From: JANRIZ01 sp033764445
GTDB lineage: Bacteria > Verrucomicrobiota > Verrucomicrobiia > JAWXBN01
Assembly: GCA_033764445.1 (NCBI GenBank)
Contig: JANRIZ010000057.1
Location: 1-11,848 of the forward strand
Direction: 5' to 3'
Length of the DNA: 11,848 nt
Shown: one piece after another, positions 1-6,737 of the stretch
How positions within the stretch are numbered: position 1 is the first letter of the stretch
How the letters are laid out: the number at the start of each line of letters is the position of its first letter
The notes under the pieces: generated by a model
Seen by the model: only the letters and a program-made list of their open reading frames with translations
What the model was told of the DNA's origin: nothing
Databases searched by the model: none
Made by a program: the position numbers and the translations under genes

Positions 1-149
1 CCGCAGGAAAATGGGGTTTTATGGAAAAGCCCTGTCAGGGCGTCGGAATCACAGGGGATTTTTTCCTATCTCACACACTGGCCTGCCCCCTTTTTCCCCA
101 CAAAAAATTCCTCGCCACAAAGTGTATCCCCTATCACTATCCGGTCAGC
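1..149. other. Leader region upstream of the ORF6N gene
   Basis: No gene could be supported here. The stretch is rich in pyrimidine runs and homopolymers (T6 near 59-64, C5 and T5 near 86-95). No convincing -35/-10 pair or SD sequence precedes the ATG at 150. A reading frame in phase with the downstream gene is open back to an ATG at 21, but the encoded 43 residues resemble nothing in the family and include low-complexity Pro/Phe/His stretches. It is therefore treated as untranslated leader. Confidence 0.4.
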
Positions 150-653
150 ATGTCCCAAATCCAAACCACCCACATTTCTTCCCTCATCCATTCCGTCCGC
201 GGTCACCGTGTCATTCTCGACAGTGATCTGGCCGCCCTCTACGGAGTGACCACCAAGGCTTTTAACCAGGCTGTCAAACGCAATGCCGACCGCTTCCCTG
301 AAGCTTTCATGTTCCAGCTGACCCCGCAGGAATTCCAACGCATGCGGTCACAATTTGTGACCGCATCGGCCAAACGGAACATCCGCTTTCTTCCCCATGT
401 CTTCACCGAGCACGGGGCTCTGATGGCCGCCAATGTCCTTAACAGCCCCTCGGCCATCAAAATGAGCGTTCAACTCATCGAAGCCTTTGTCCGCCTTCGG
501 CGCATGGCTCTCTCCGTCGAAGCTCTCGCCCGTAAGATCAACTCCCTCGAAACCAAATACGACAAACGTTTCCAAGTCGTCTTCGACGCTCTTCGCGAAC
601 TGATGACTCCGCCGCCCGACAAACCAAAACGCAGGATCGGCTTTCATCCCTGA
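150..653 (+). CDS. ORF6N-domain DNA-binding protein
   Basis: The 167-residue protein carries an ORF6N domain at about residues 8-95. This domain was first described in phage and viral KilA-N/antirepressor-type proteins and is presumed to bind DNA. Recognisable features are the GHRVILDSDLAALYGV segment (about 17-32), the FNQAVKRNADRFPEAFMFQLT segment, and the FLPHVFTEHGALMAANVL segment near residue 71. Many chromosomal ORF6N proteins share this pattern. The C-terminal third is a predicted helix or coiled coil (about 105-150) followed by a Pro/Lys/Arg-rich tail. The start at 150 was chosen because the family begins within about 10 residues of the domain; an in-frame ATG at 21 would add an unrelated 43 residues. 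There is no SD before 150. No other phage gene is nearby, so it is a solitary regulator or prophage remnant. Its target is unknown. Confidence 0.8.
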   Translation: MSQIQTTHISSLIHSVRGHRVILDSDLAALYGVTTKAFNQAVKRNADRFPEAFMFQLTPQEFQRMRSQFVTASAKRNIRFLPHVFTEHGALMAANVLNSPSAIKMSVQLIEAFVRLRRMALSVEALARKINSLETKYDKRFQVVFDALRELMTPPPDKPKRRIGFHP

Positions 654-722
654 CGTCCGGTGCCAGGGCCCAGAGGTTCAACCGCGTGTCAAACACTGAT
701 CACCTTTTCCGTTCTCCGGACT

Positions 723-2972
723 TCAAAGGTTGCTGAAGGGATTGTTGAATCCGCCGCCACCGGAACGCCCGGAGGGACTGCGGTCCCGCGGTGCGGCGGA
801 CGCCATGGGTCGCGAAGTGCCCCCGGTGCTGCGGTTCTCCCCGATGACCGGATTTTTTTTAAGAGACAGCGCAATGCGCTTGCGGGGCAGGTCCACCTCC
901 ATGACCGTCGCCTCCACCCGCTGGGCGACCTTGAGCACATCAGCGGGGTTTTTGACGAATTGGTCCGACATCTGGCTGATATGGACCAGACCGTCCTGAT
1001 GCACGCCGATGTCCACAAACGCCCCGAAGGCGGTGACGTTGGTGACAATGCCCGGCAACTTCATCCCCGGCTTGAGGTCCTTCATGTCATTGACCCCCTC
1101 GGCAAAGCTGAAGGCCTCAAACTGCTGGCGCGGATCGCGTCCGGGCTTGGAAAGTTCCCCCAAAATATCCCGGAGCGTGGGCAGTCCGACCTTGTCATCC
1201 ACATACTTTTGCAGATCGATTTTTTTGCGGAGGTCCTCCCGGGCCATCAGGTCCCCGACCGCGCAGCCCAGATCACGGGCCATGCGTTCGACCACGTGAT
1301 AACTTTCCGGATGCACCGCGCTGGCATCCAGCGGATTTCCAGCCGCCCGGATGCGGAGAAATCCGGCGGCCTGTTCAAAGGCTTTGGGCCCCAGACGCGG
1401 CACCTCGCGGAGTTCGTCGCGGGACTTGAAGGCCCCCTTCTGGTTCCGGTGGGCCACCACGTTGCCCGCAATCTGAGCGTTGAGGCCGGAAACATAACTC
1501 AGCAGTTCCTTGCTGGCGGAGTTGAGTTCCACACCCACGCTGTTCACACAGGAAATGACCGTGTCATCGAGGCTTTTTTTAAGGGCACCCTGCTCGACAT
1601 CGTGCTGATATTGGCCGACCCCAATGGACTTGGGATCGATCTTGACCAGTTCCGCCAGCGGATCCTGCAGTCGGCGCCCGATGGAAACCGATCCGCGCAC
1701 GGTCAGATCGTGGTCGGGGAATTCCTCGCGCGCCACCTCGGAGGCGGAATAAATCGAGGCCCCGCTTTCATTGACCATCACCACGGTGATCGAGGCAGGC
1801 AACTTGAGCGATTTGACAAATGTTTCCGTCTCACGCCCGGCGGTCCCATTGCCGATGGCGATAGCCTCCACTTTGAAATGCTGGCAAAACCCCCGCACTT
1901 TCAGAGCGGCATCCCCGCCGCGGTCCGGGTACACGACATCATTATGAAGCAATTTGCCCTGACGGTCCAAAATGGTGACCTTGCACCCGGTCCGAAAGCC
2001 GGGGTCGATGGCCAGTACGGTTTTTTGCCCCAGCGGCGCGGCCAGCAACAGCTCGCGCAGGTTCTCGGCAAACACGCGGATCGCCTCCGTATCCGCACGT
2101 TTTTTGGCCTCGATCCGCGCCTCGGTCTCCATGGAAAGGCTCAGCATCCGTCGATAACAATCCTGTGCGGCCATTTGCACCTGCTGCGCCCCGGGTCCGC
2201 GGCCTTTGACAAAAAGTTTTTCAAGAATCCCAATCGCCTCCGGCTCCGGGGGCTGGATGCGGTAGTACAGAAAGCCCTCCGCTTCACCGCGCCGGATCGC
2301 CAGCAGACGATGGGAGGGGATTTTGGAAAACGGCTCGGTCCAGTCAAAGTAATCCTTGAACTTCGCCCCGGCCTCCTCCTTGCCGGCCACAAGTTTTGAG
2401 CTGATTTCCCCCTGCGCAAAATAGAGCGCACGGACCTGTTCCCGTGCGGTCTTATCGTCATTGATCCATTCGGCAATGATGTCGCGCGCGCCCGCCAGTG
2501 CCTCCTCCGCATTGGCCACTTCCTTTTCAGGGCTGATAAATTCCTCGGCCACCTTGAGCGGATGCACTGACTCCTGGTTTTTGAACAGGGTTTCGGCCAG
2601 CGGTTCCAATCCCTTCTCCCGCGCCATCTGTGCCCGGGTCCGTTTCCGCGGTTTGAAGGGCTGGTAAATATCCTCGATTTCACTGAGGGTTTGCGCCCCG
2701 GAGAGCGAGGTCTTGAGTGCATCCGTCAGGAGATTGCGCTCGGTCAGGGATTTGAGAATGGACTCCCGACGGGTATCCAACTCCACGAGTTGTGTGAGCC
2801 TGTCCCGCACGTTTGTAATCTGTACCTCATCGAGAGAGCCGGTCACTTCCTTGCGGTACCGTGCAATAAAGGGGACGGTTGCCCCCTCCGCCATCAATAT
2901 GGAAACTGCTTTCGCCTGAATGGGTTTGATCCCCAATTCACGCGCCACTTTCTCAAAATGCGACTCAGTCAT
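723..2972 (-). CDS. tex: Tex, S1-domain RNA-binding transcription accessory protein
   Basis: The 749-residue protein is close to the usual Tex length (about 720-780). Tex is a cytoplasmic nucleic-acid-binding protein, related to eukaryotic Spt6, that associates with RNA polymerase and RNA and was first linked to toxin gene expression in Bordetella. The domains appear in the standard order: helical Tex N-domain (about 1-310, with VPFIARYRKE at 33-42 and DIYQPFKPRKRTRA at 101-114), YqgF/RNase H-like fold (about 318-410, AIDPGFRTGCK at 321-331), helix-hairpin-helix region (about 478-545, NSASKELLSYVSGL and VPRLGPKAFEQAAGFLRI), and one S1 domain (about 632-706, GAFVDIGVHQDGLVHISQ). A disordered Gly/Ser/Arg-rich tail (707-749) follows. 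The ATG at 2972 matches the family N-terminus, but the SD is weak. The gene is probably transcribed from the 241-bp gap upstream. It converges on the ORF6N gene with 69 bp between stops and no obvious terminator. Confidence 0.97.
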   Translation of the reverse strand: MTESHFEKVARELGIKPIQAKAVSILMAEGATVPFIARYRKEVTGSLDEVQITNVRDRLTQLVELDTRRESILKSLTERNLLTDALKTSLSGAQTLSEIEDIYQPFKPRKRTRAQMAREKGLEPLAETLFKNQESVHPLKVAEEFISPEKEVANAEEALAGARDIIAEWINDDKTAREQVRALYFAQGEISSKLVAGKEEAGAKFKDYFDWTEPFSKIPSHRLLAIRRGEAEGFLYYRIQPPEPEAIGILEKLFVKGRGPGAQQVQMAAQDCYRRMLSLSMETEARIEAKKRADTEAIRVFAENLRELLLAAPLGQKTVLAIDPGFRTGCKVTILDRQGKLLHNDVVYPDRGGDAALKVRGFCQHFKVEAIAIGNGTAGRETETFVKSLKLPASITVVMVNESGASIYSASEVAREEFPDHDLTVRGSVSIGRRLQDPLAELVKIDPKSIGVGQYQHDVEQGALKKSLDDTVISCVNSVGVELNSASKELLSYVSGLNAQIAGNVVAHRNQKGAFKSRDELREVPRLGPKAFEQAAGFLRIRAAGNPLDASAVHPESYHVVERMARDLGCAVGDLMAREDLRKKIDLQKYVDDKVGLPTLRDILGELSKPGRDPRQQFEAFSFAEGVNDMKDLKPGMKLPGIVTNVTAFGAFVDIGVHQDGLVHISQMSDQFVKNPADVLKVAQRVEATVMEVDLPRKRIALSLKKNPVIGENRSTGGTSRPMASAAPRDRSPSGRSGGGGFNNPFSNL

Positions 2973-3213
2973 GGCCCAGTTATAAGTCCCTCATAGTAAG
3001 CCACAAGCGAAAACAGATTTTACAGTATTTCAGATAAAAATAATCCACGGATATCTATCAGCAGATTGGCTCAGATTTGGGATGTCTTTTTTTGTTCCGT
3101 TTCGTAACGCCTGTGACTGCCCGCGATGTGTGACTGACGCCAGAACAGTAGAATCCATTTAACCCGGATAATGCATTTGCAACCGCGGACTTGTCCCGGA
3201 TAACCTCTGCGGC
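2973..3213. other. AT-richer intergenic gap between ybeY and tex
   Basis: This 241-bp gap is noticeably richer in A+T than the flanking genes and is the likely site of the tex promoter and of the end of the pgpH-ybeY transcript. On the minus strand a TAAAAT hexamer lies near 3020, but it lacks a good -35 partner. Two short direct repeats are visible: TGTGACTG at 3112-3119 and 3129-3136, and CCCGGATAA at 3163-3171 and 3195-3203. No hairpin followed by a T run was found, and no ORF here is convincing. Confidence 0.35.
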
Positions 3214-3642
3214 TCATCCCCGCAACCGGGGGATTTTGCCCAGGGCCTGCAACAGCTCCGCTTCGCGGGCGCGCATGGCCCGGATATCGCGGGGCTTGTG
3301 GTCATCGTACCCGGCAAGATGCAGGACGCCGTGGATGATGTACAACGCCAGCTCGGCATCCAGCGTGTTTCCGAATTCCCGGGCCTGGCGCGCGCCCATC
3401 TCCAATGAGATCACCAGTTCCGCCAGCTCCGGTCCGAGGGGGAAAGTCATGATATCCGTCGGCGTGGGATCCGCCATAAATTCCCCATGCAGGGCCATCA
3501 TTTGGGAATCATTGACAAACACGATCCCCAACTCCGCATGGGGGATGGCTTGCAGGGCGAGAATCCGACGGACCAGGGCGCGGACCTTAACCAGCCCTAA
3601 ACGCGGTGATTTTGCCTTTTGCAGTAGTCGGATTCTGATCAT
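3214..3642 (-). CDS. ybeY: YbeY endoribonuclease
   Basis: The 142-residue protein is the usual YbeY size (about 150). YbeY is a zinc-dependent single-strand endoribonuclease in the cytoplasm that takes part in 16S rRNA 3'-end maturation, 70S ribosome quality control and stress responses. The signature is HGVLHLAGYDDH at residues 104-115, preceded by the NDSQMMALH segment (44-52) and PTDIMTFPLG (61-70), which corresponds to the family's PTDVLSFP. Two metal-binding histidines, H104 and H108, are in place. The third lies at H115, one residue further on than in the usual HGxLHLxGYDH motif. The start at 3642 gives the expected N-terminal beta strand, even though it overlaps the end of the upstream HD phosphodiesterase gene by 56 bp. 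Translation is therefore probably coupled; only a weak GAAG-like element precedes the ATG. The pgpH-ybeY order is also common in Firmicutes. Confidence 0.95.
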   Translation of the reverse strand: MIRIRLLQKAKSPRLGLVKVRALVRRILALQAIPHAELGIVFVNDSQMMALHGEFMADPTPTDIMTFPLGPELAELVISLEMGARQAREFGNTLDAELALYIIHGVLHLAGYDDHKPRDIRAMRAREAELLQALGKIPRLRG

Positions 3643-5194
3643 TCTTCGGATAGGAAATGCGCGAATGCATCATATTGGTCAACAGGAAAACCAGTTTTTC
3701 GTGAATGACACGCAGGTCGTACACACTCAAATGACATTCGTCGAGCTGGCCGTCCAGAAGTTTGGTATCGATGACCTCACGAACCAGTTGCTCGATACTT
3801 TGCGGGGTGGGCTTGTGCAGGGACCGCGAGGCGGCCTCGATGGTGTCACAAATCGAGACAATGCCGGATTCCCGTGTCTGGGGCTTGGGCCCGGGATACC
3901 GGAAGGTGCTTTCATCCACGCGCGGAATGTCGCTCAGATTCATGTCCATGATCTTGCATCCGGCAGCCGTGTCCTGCTCATGGAGCTTGGCACGGCGGTA
4001 GAAAAAATAGATCAGGCTCGTGCCATGGTGTTCGCGGATGATGTCGATGATCTCGCGGTTGAGCCCGTGCTTGAGGGCCATGTCCACGCCCTCCTTCACA
4101 TGCGAGGCGATGATGAGCGCACTCATGTTCGGCGTCAGCTTGTCGTGGGGGTTGCCCATCTCCAGATTCATGTTCTCGATGAAATAATCCGGCTTCACGA
4201 GCTTGCCCACGTCATGGAAATACGACCCCACCCGGCACACCAGGGGATTGGCCCCCACAGCCTCGGCGGCGGATTCGGACAGATTGGCCACGCTCAGACT
4301 GTGATGGTACGTGCCCGGCGCCCGGATCGCCATCTCCTTGAGGAGCGGATGGCTCACATCGGTCATTTCCAGCCAGGAAATTTTGGTGGTGATCTTGAAC
4401 ACATTCTCAAAAACCGGCAGCACCCCGTTGACCATCAACGCCCAGAAAACCCCGACCACGGCCCCGCCCAGGCTCTGGATGAGCAGCATCCGGATTCCCT
4501 GGTTGGATAAAAAATTCCCGGACATCAGAGCCGTCACATCCATGTCGCTGGTCAGTCCAAAGGCCAGCGCACACACCATCGAGGTCAGCCCCACATAAAT
4601 GCCCGCCCGGATGAAATGGGAACGCTTGCGCACATCCTGCGTGAAATACACGGCCATGATCCCCGTCAGAAGACTGATCCCCAGCATCTGGAACTCCTTG
4701 TCGGGCACCATGCACCCGATCAGCAGGGAAAGGAAAATGACCACAAACATCGCCACACTGGGCCCGAGCAGGGTGGAAATGAGCAGCGGCGCAAAGGCCG
4801 TGGGCACATAATAAAACGAGAAGATGTCGGAGTCGTAATATTTGAACCCGACAAACATCCCCTTGGTGATGGCCAGATTCAGGATCACCGCCGTGGACAC
4901 CAGCAAAAGCTTCGAGTTGTCCCTCACGATTTCCGGATGCACAATCTTCAAATACGCCATCGATGCCAGAAAAATCAGCGCCGTCAGAAAGAATTTGTCG
5001 CGCACCACGACAAACTCATAGTAAAAACCCATGATGGCCAGGATCAGCGCAAAGGACGTGATCGCAATCAGGGCCGTCACCAACGGACTCCGCTCAAAAA
5101 AAGCGCTGAATTTTCCCTCCTCATAAACACGGCGGGGCTGCTGGGGACAAAAACCCCGTCTCACAAATTCCAGATGCTTGAGGAATTGAAACAT
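3587..5194 (-). CDS. 7TM-HD membrane phosphodiesterase, PgpH/YqfF-like
   Basis: The 535-residue membrane protein belongs to the 7TMR-HD family. Its characterised member PgpH hydrolyses cyclic di-AMP to pApA at the cytoplasmic face. About seven or eight hydrophobic segments lie between residues 39 and 257 (roughly 39-60, 67-84, 97-115, 125-143, 145-163, 170-184, 196-214 and 235-257). The HD domain follows at about 290-510 with a complete metal-ligand set: H297/H298, the HD pair H327-D328 in FHDVGK, H365, the EHHGT motif at 388-392, and D450 in CDTIEA. The NPHDKLTPNMSALIIASHV block (348-366) is characteristic. Firmicute PgpH proteins have an extra N-terminal extracytoplasmic 7TMR-HDED domain and are near 710 residues. 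Here only about 38 residues precede the first membrane segment, so the external sensor is absent. The ATG at 5194 has a usable SD (GGGGA) inside a small hairpin. The substrate is inferred from the family. Confidence 0.9.
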   Translation of the reverse strand: MFQFLKHLEFVRRGFCPQQPRRVYEEGKFSAFFERSPLVTALIAITSFALILAIMGFYYEFVVVRDKFFLTALIFLASMAYLKIVHPEIVRDNSKLLLVSTAVILNLAITKGMFVGFKYYDSDIFSFYYVPTAFAPLLISTLLGPSVAMFVVIFLSLLIGCMVPDKEFQMLGISLLTGIMAVYFTQDVRKRSHFIRAGIYVGLTSMVCALAFGLTSDMDVTALMSGNFLSNQGIRMLLIQSLGGAVVGVFWALMVNGVLPVFENVFKITTKISWLEMTDVSHPLLKEMAIRAPGTYHHSLSVANLSESAAEAVGANPLVCRVGSYFHDVGKLVKPDYFIENMNLEMGNPHDKLTPNMSALIIASHVKEGVDMALKHGLNREIIDIIREHHGTSLIYFFYRRAKLHEQDTAAGCKIMDMNLSDIPRVDESTFRYPGPKPQTRESGIVSICDTIEAASRSLHKPTPQSIEQLVREVIDTKLLDGQLDECHLSVYDLRVIHEKLVFLLTNMMHSRISYPKNDQNPTTAKGKITAFRAG

Positions 5195-5197
5195 AAA

Positions 5198-5215
5198 ATC
5201 CCCACGCCGGGGGAT
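5198..5215 (-). promoter_or_regulatory. Hairpin covering the SD of the HD phosphodiesterase gene
   Basis: A perfect 6-bp inverted repeat, ATCCCC (5198-5203) and GGGGAT (5210-5215), has a 6-base loop. In the minus-strand mRNA the downstream arm is GGGGAU, immediately followed by UUU and the AUG at 5194. The arm therefore contains the only plausible SD for the gene. Folding would hide the ribosome site. Whether it is a functional control element is inference from sequence alone. Confidence 0.35.
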
Positions 5216-5293
5216 CGGAAAAAAACACTAAATTGTAATGCCGCCCACGTCAATGCATGTTTTATAAGGCGTTATCAAAAAGAAAGTTGCATC

Positions 5294-6058
5294 CTACACA
5301 TAGGAATTGAAAACTCCTGATTCTGCTGCGGTCCCGGTCATTTCACATGTTTTCCGATAGAAAAGTGCCAGGCCTTTTTTTGCGTCCTCATTCAAATCGT
5401 AACGGATGGATTCCGTCAGATACCGTCGCCGAAAATCGGCGGTAAACCGTTGGTCGGCGGCCACAATCTGCTCCCGATGGGCCCATCCATCCTGCCACGC
5501 CCGGCGCAGTTTGAGGAAGGTTTTTTCATCGTCAAAATGCGGCGGCATGGCCCAAACCGCATACACAAATGGCAGACCGGTGTACTGTTTCCAGGCGCTC
5601 CCGAGATCGTAAAGCTGGTGGGTGGTGTTTGAAAAGGCAAACGCGAGCGCCTGGTCCCCGATGAGCATCACCCCGGTTTCCGGACCATACTCCCTCCCCT
5701 CCTCATACGCCGCAAAATGCGGCGTCAGCCCGGCGAACTGCTCCAGCAACACCCTGACCAGCAGGGCGGAGGTTTTGGACCGGAAATCCACCGCCACGCG
5801 TTCCAGCTGATCCAGCGGCTTTTGATGGGCCAGAAAAACGCTTTTGACCTCGCCATGGCTGCCGATGCAGGGGCCATCAAGAATGCGATAGCCGGGATGC
5901 TCAAAAATCTCGGCCACGGGAACCAGGGCGATCTCCACCCGCCCCCTGTGGAGACTTTCCGCCAGTGGCACCGGATGCTCGAAAAGGATCTCATCCTCCA
6001 ATCCGTAAATCAATGGCCGGGCATTGAGATAGGGAACACACCCGATCCGGCGTTTCAT
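5294..6058 (-). CDS. mqnA: Chorismate dehydratase MqnA (futalosine menaquinone pathway)
   Basis: The 254-residue protein is a periplasmic-binding-protein-like enzyme without a signal peptide, hence cytoplasmic. It converts chorismate to 3-[(1-carboxyvinyl)oxy]benzoate, the first committed step of the futalosine route to menaquinone. Diagnostic segments are GCVPYLNARPL (6-16), the SHGEVKSVFL block (67-76), DFRSKTSALLVR (91-102), LIGDQALAF (132-140) and TGLPFVYAVWA (160-170). Length and start agree with the family; no strong SD precedes the ATG. The gene lies 36 bp downstream of the unrecognised 194-residue gene and 99 bp upstream of the HD phosphodiesterase gene, so co-transcription is likely. 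No other mqn gene is in the window, so the rest of the pathway must be elsewhere. Presence of MqnA implies respiration through menaquinone made by this route rather than by the MenFDHCEB route. Confidence 0.95.
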   Translation of the reverse strand: MKRRIGCVPYLNARPLIYGLEDEILFEHPVPLAESLHRGRVEIALVPVAEIFEHPGYRILDGPCIGSHGEVKSVFLAHQKPLDQLERVAVDFRSKTSALLVRVLLEQFAGLTPHFAAYEEGREYGPETGVMLIGDQALAFAFSNTTHQLYDLGSAWKQYTGLPFVYAVWAMPPHFDDEKTFLKLRRAWQDGWAHREQIVAADQRFTADFRRRYLTESIRYDLNEDAKKGLALFYRKTCEMTGTAAESGVFNSYV

Positions 6059-6094
6059 GGGGCGTCCCGGTCCGGCACACGCGACCCGGAGGGG

Positions 6095-6679
6095 TCAGGG
6101 GGCCATGACCTCGTCCTTTTTGAGGGATTTGACCTTGTAAATGGCCTTCAGATCAAGACGGAGAAAGAGTTTTTCATCCGTCTCACCGACATGGGGGATG
6201 CTGTAAAATTTGTATTCGGGCAGGGCCATCCAGTGGTAGGTGCCGTCCTCCTGCATTTTTTCAAAGGCAAATTTGAAATTCAGAACGCATTCATTCTGGA
6301 TCTCCAGCCAGGTCACCCACAGGACGGTGCGGGCGTGTTCGTAGGCGTCCCGGATTTCCGACTCCTTCCAGTAGGGATAACGGTGCAGGGGAAAGAGCCA
6401 TCCGTCGATATTCAGCGGTTCGCCCAGAAAAATCCGTTCCAGGAGGGCCACAACCTCCTCGAGCGTTTTGAACTGGTAGCAGGCCGGGTATCCGGAGGAC
6501 ATCTGGATCAGGAGCCATTGGTCACCCTCGGCCACGATCCGCCAGACCTCGCCAAAATCATGGAACCCGTGGTTGTCCACCCGTCCCTTGTCCGCCACGG
6601 CCAGCATGGTCCCGCCCCGGCATAGGAAGGGGATCAGCTTCATGTCCCGTATTTTCTGGGCGGCTTCCTGAAGAGTCAT
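6095..6679 (-). CDS. Unrecognised 194-residue protein
   Basis: No family was recognised. The protein is soluble in appearance, with no signal peptide and no membrane segment. It is rich in aromatic residues, with many Trp, Tyr and Phe (for example DGWLFPLHRYPYW near 92-104 and TWLEIQNECVLNFKFAFE near 123-140), and mixes predicted helix and strand. The N-terminus begins MTLQEAAQKIRDMKLIPFL, and the C-terminus is Lys-rich and acidic. The ATG at 6679 was chosen because the frame upstream of it, open to 6904, reads as Pro-rich translation antisense-like to nothing known and overlaps the end of the DCC-LMF gene. From 6679 the spacing to that gene is 58 bp. The gene sits between the DCC-LMF fusion and mqnA, all on one strand and closely spaced, so it is probably co-transcribed. 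Its function cannot be stated. Confidence 0.75.
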   Translation of the reverse strand: MTLQEAAQKIRDMKLIPFLCRGGTMLAVADKGRVDNHGFHDFGEVWRIVAEGDQWLLIQMSSGYPACYQFKTLEEVVALLERIFLGEPLNIDGWLFPLHRYPYWKESEIRDAYEHARTVLWVTWLEIQNECVLNFKFAFEKMQEDGTYHWMALPEYKFYSIPHVGETDEKLFLRLDLKAIYKVKSLKKDEVMAP

Positions 6680-6737
6680 GTCCGGGAATTTTGGACCAGA
6701 CCCGCGGGGAAGGAAAGAAATTATTCGTTCCGCCGTT

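Noticed and set aside
654..722. Possible terminator between the convergent ORF6N gene and tex
   Set aside because: Only a 6-bp distant repeat (GTCCGG/CCGGAC) and a 4-bp hairpin are present, and neither is followed by a T run.
660..2399. 579-codon open frame on the plus strand
   Set aside because: It lies wholly antisense to tex, which has full family domains. Long antisense frames are common in GC-rich genes, and the translation shows no domain.
3112..3203. Short direct repeats TGTGACTG and CCCGGATAA as iterons or operators
   Set aside because: There are only two copies of each with no regular phasing; this is compatible with chance.
3191..4510. 439-codon open frame on the plus strand
   Set aside because: It is antisense to ybeY and the HD phosphodiesterase gene, both well supported; the translation is His/Arg/Pro-rich without motifs.
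5231..5280. TTGACG and TATAAA hexamers on the minus strand as a promoter for the HD phosphodiesterase gene
   Set aside because: No arrangement gives a 16-18 bp spacer with two good boxes, so no promoter is called.
5292..5305. Small hairpin TCCTA-TGTG-TAGGA at the mqnA stop as a terminator
   Set aside because: The stem is only 5 bp and AT-containing, and the following minus-strand sequence is T-rich but interrupted. The evidence is insufficient.
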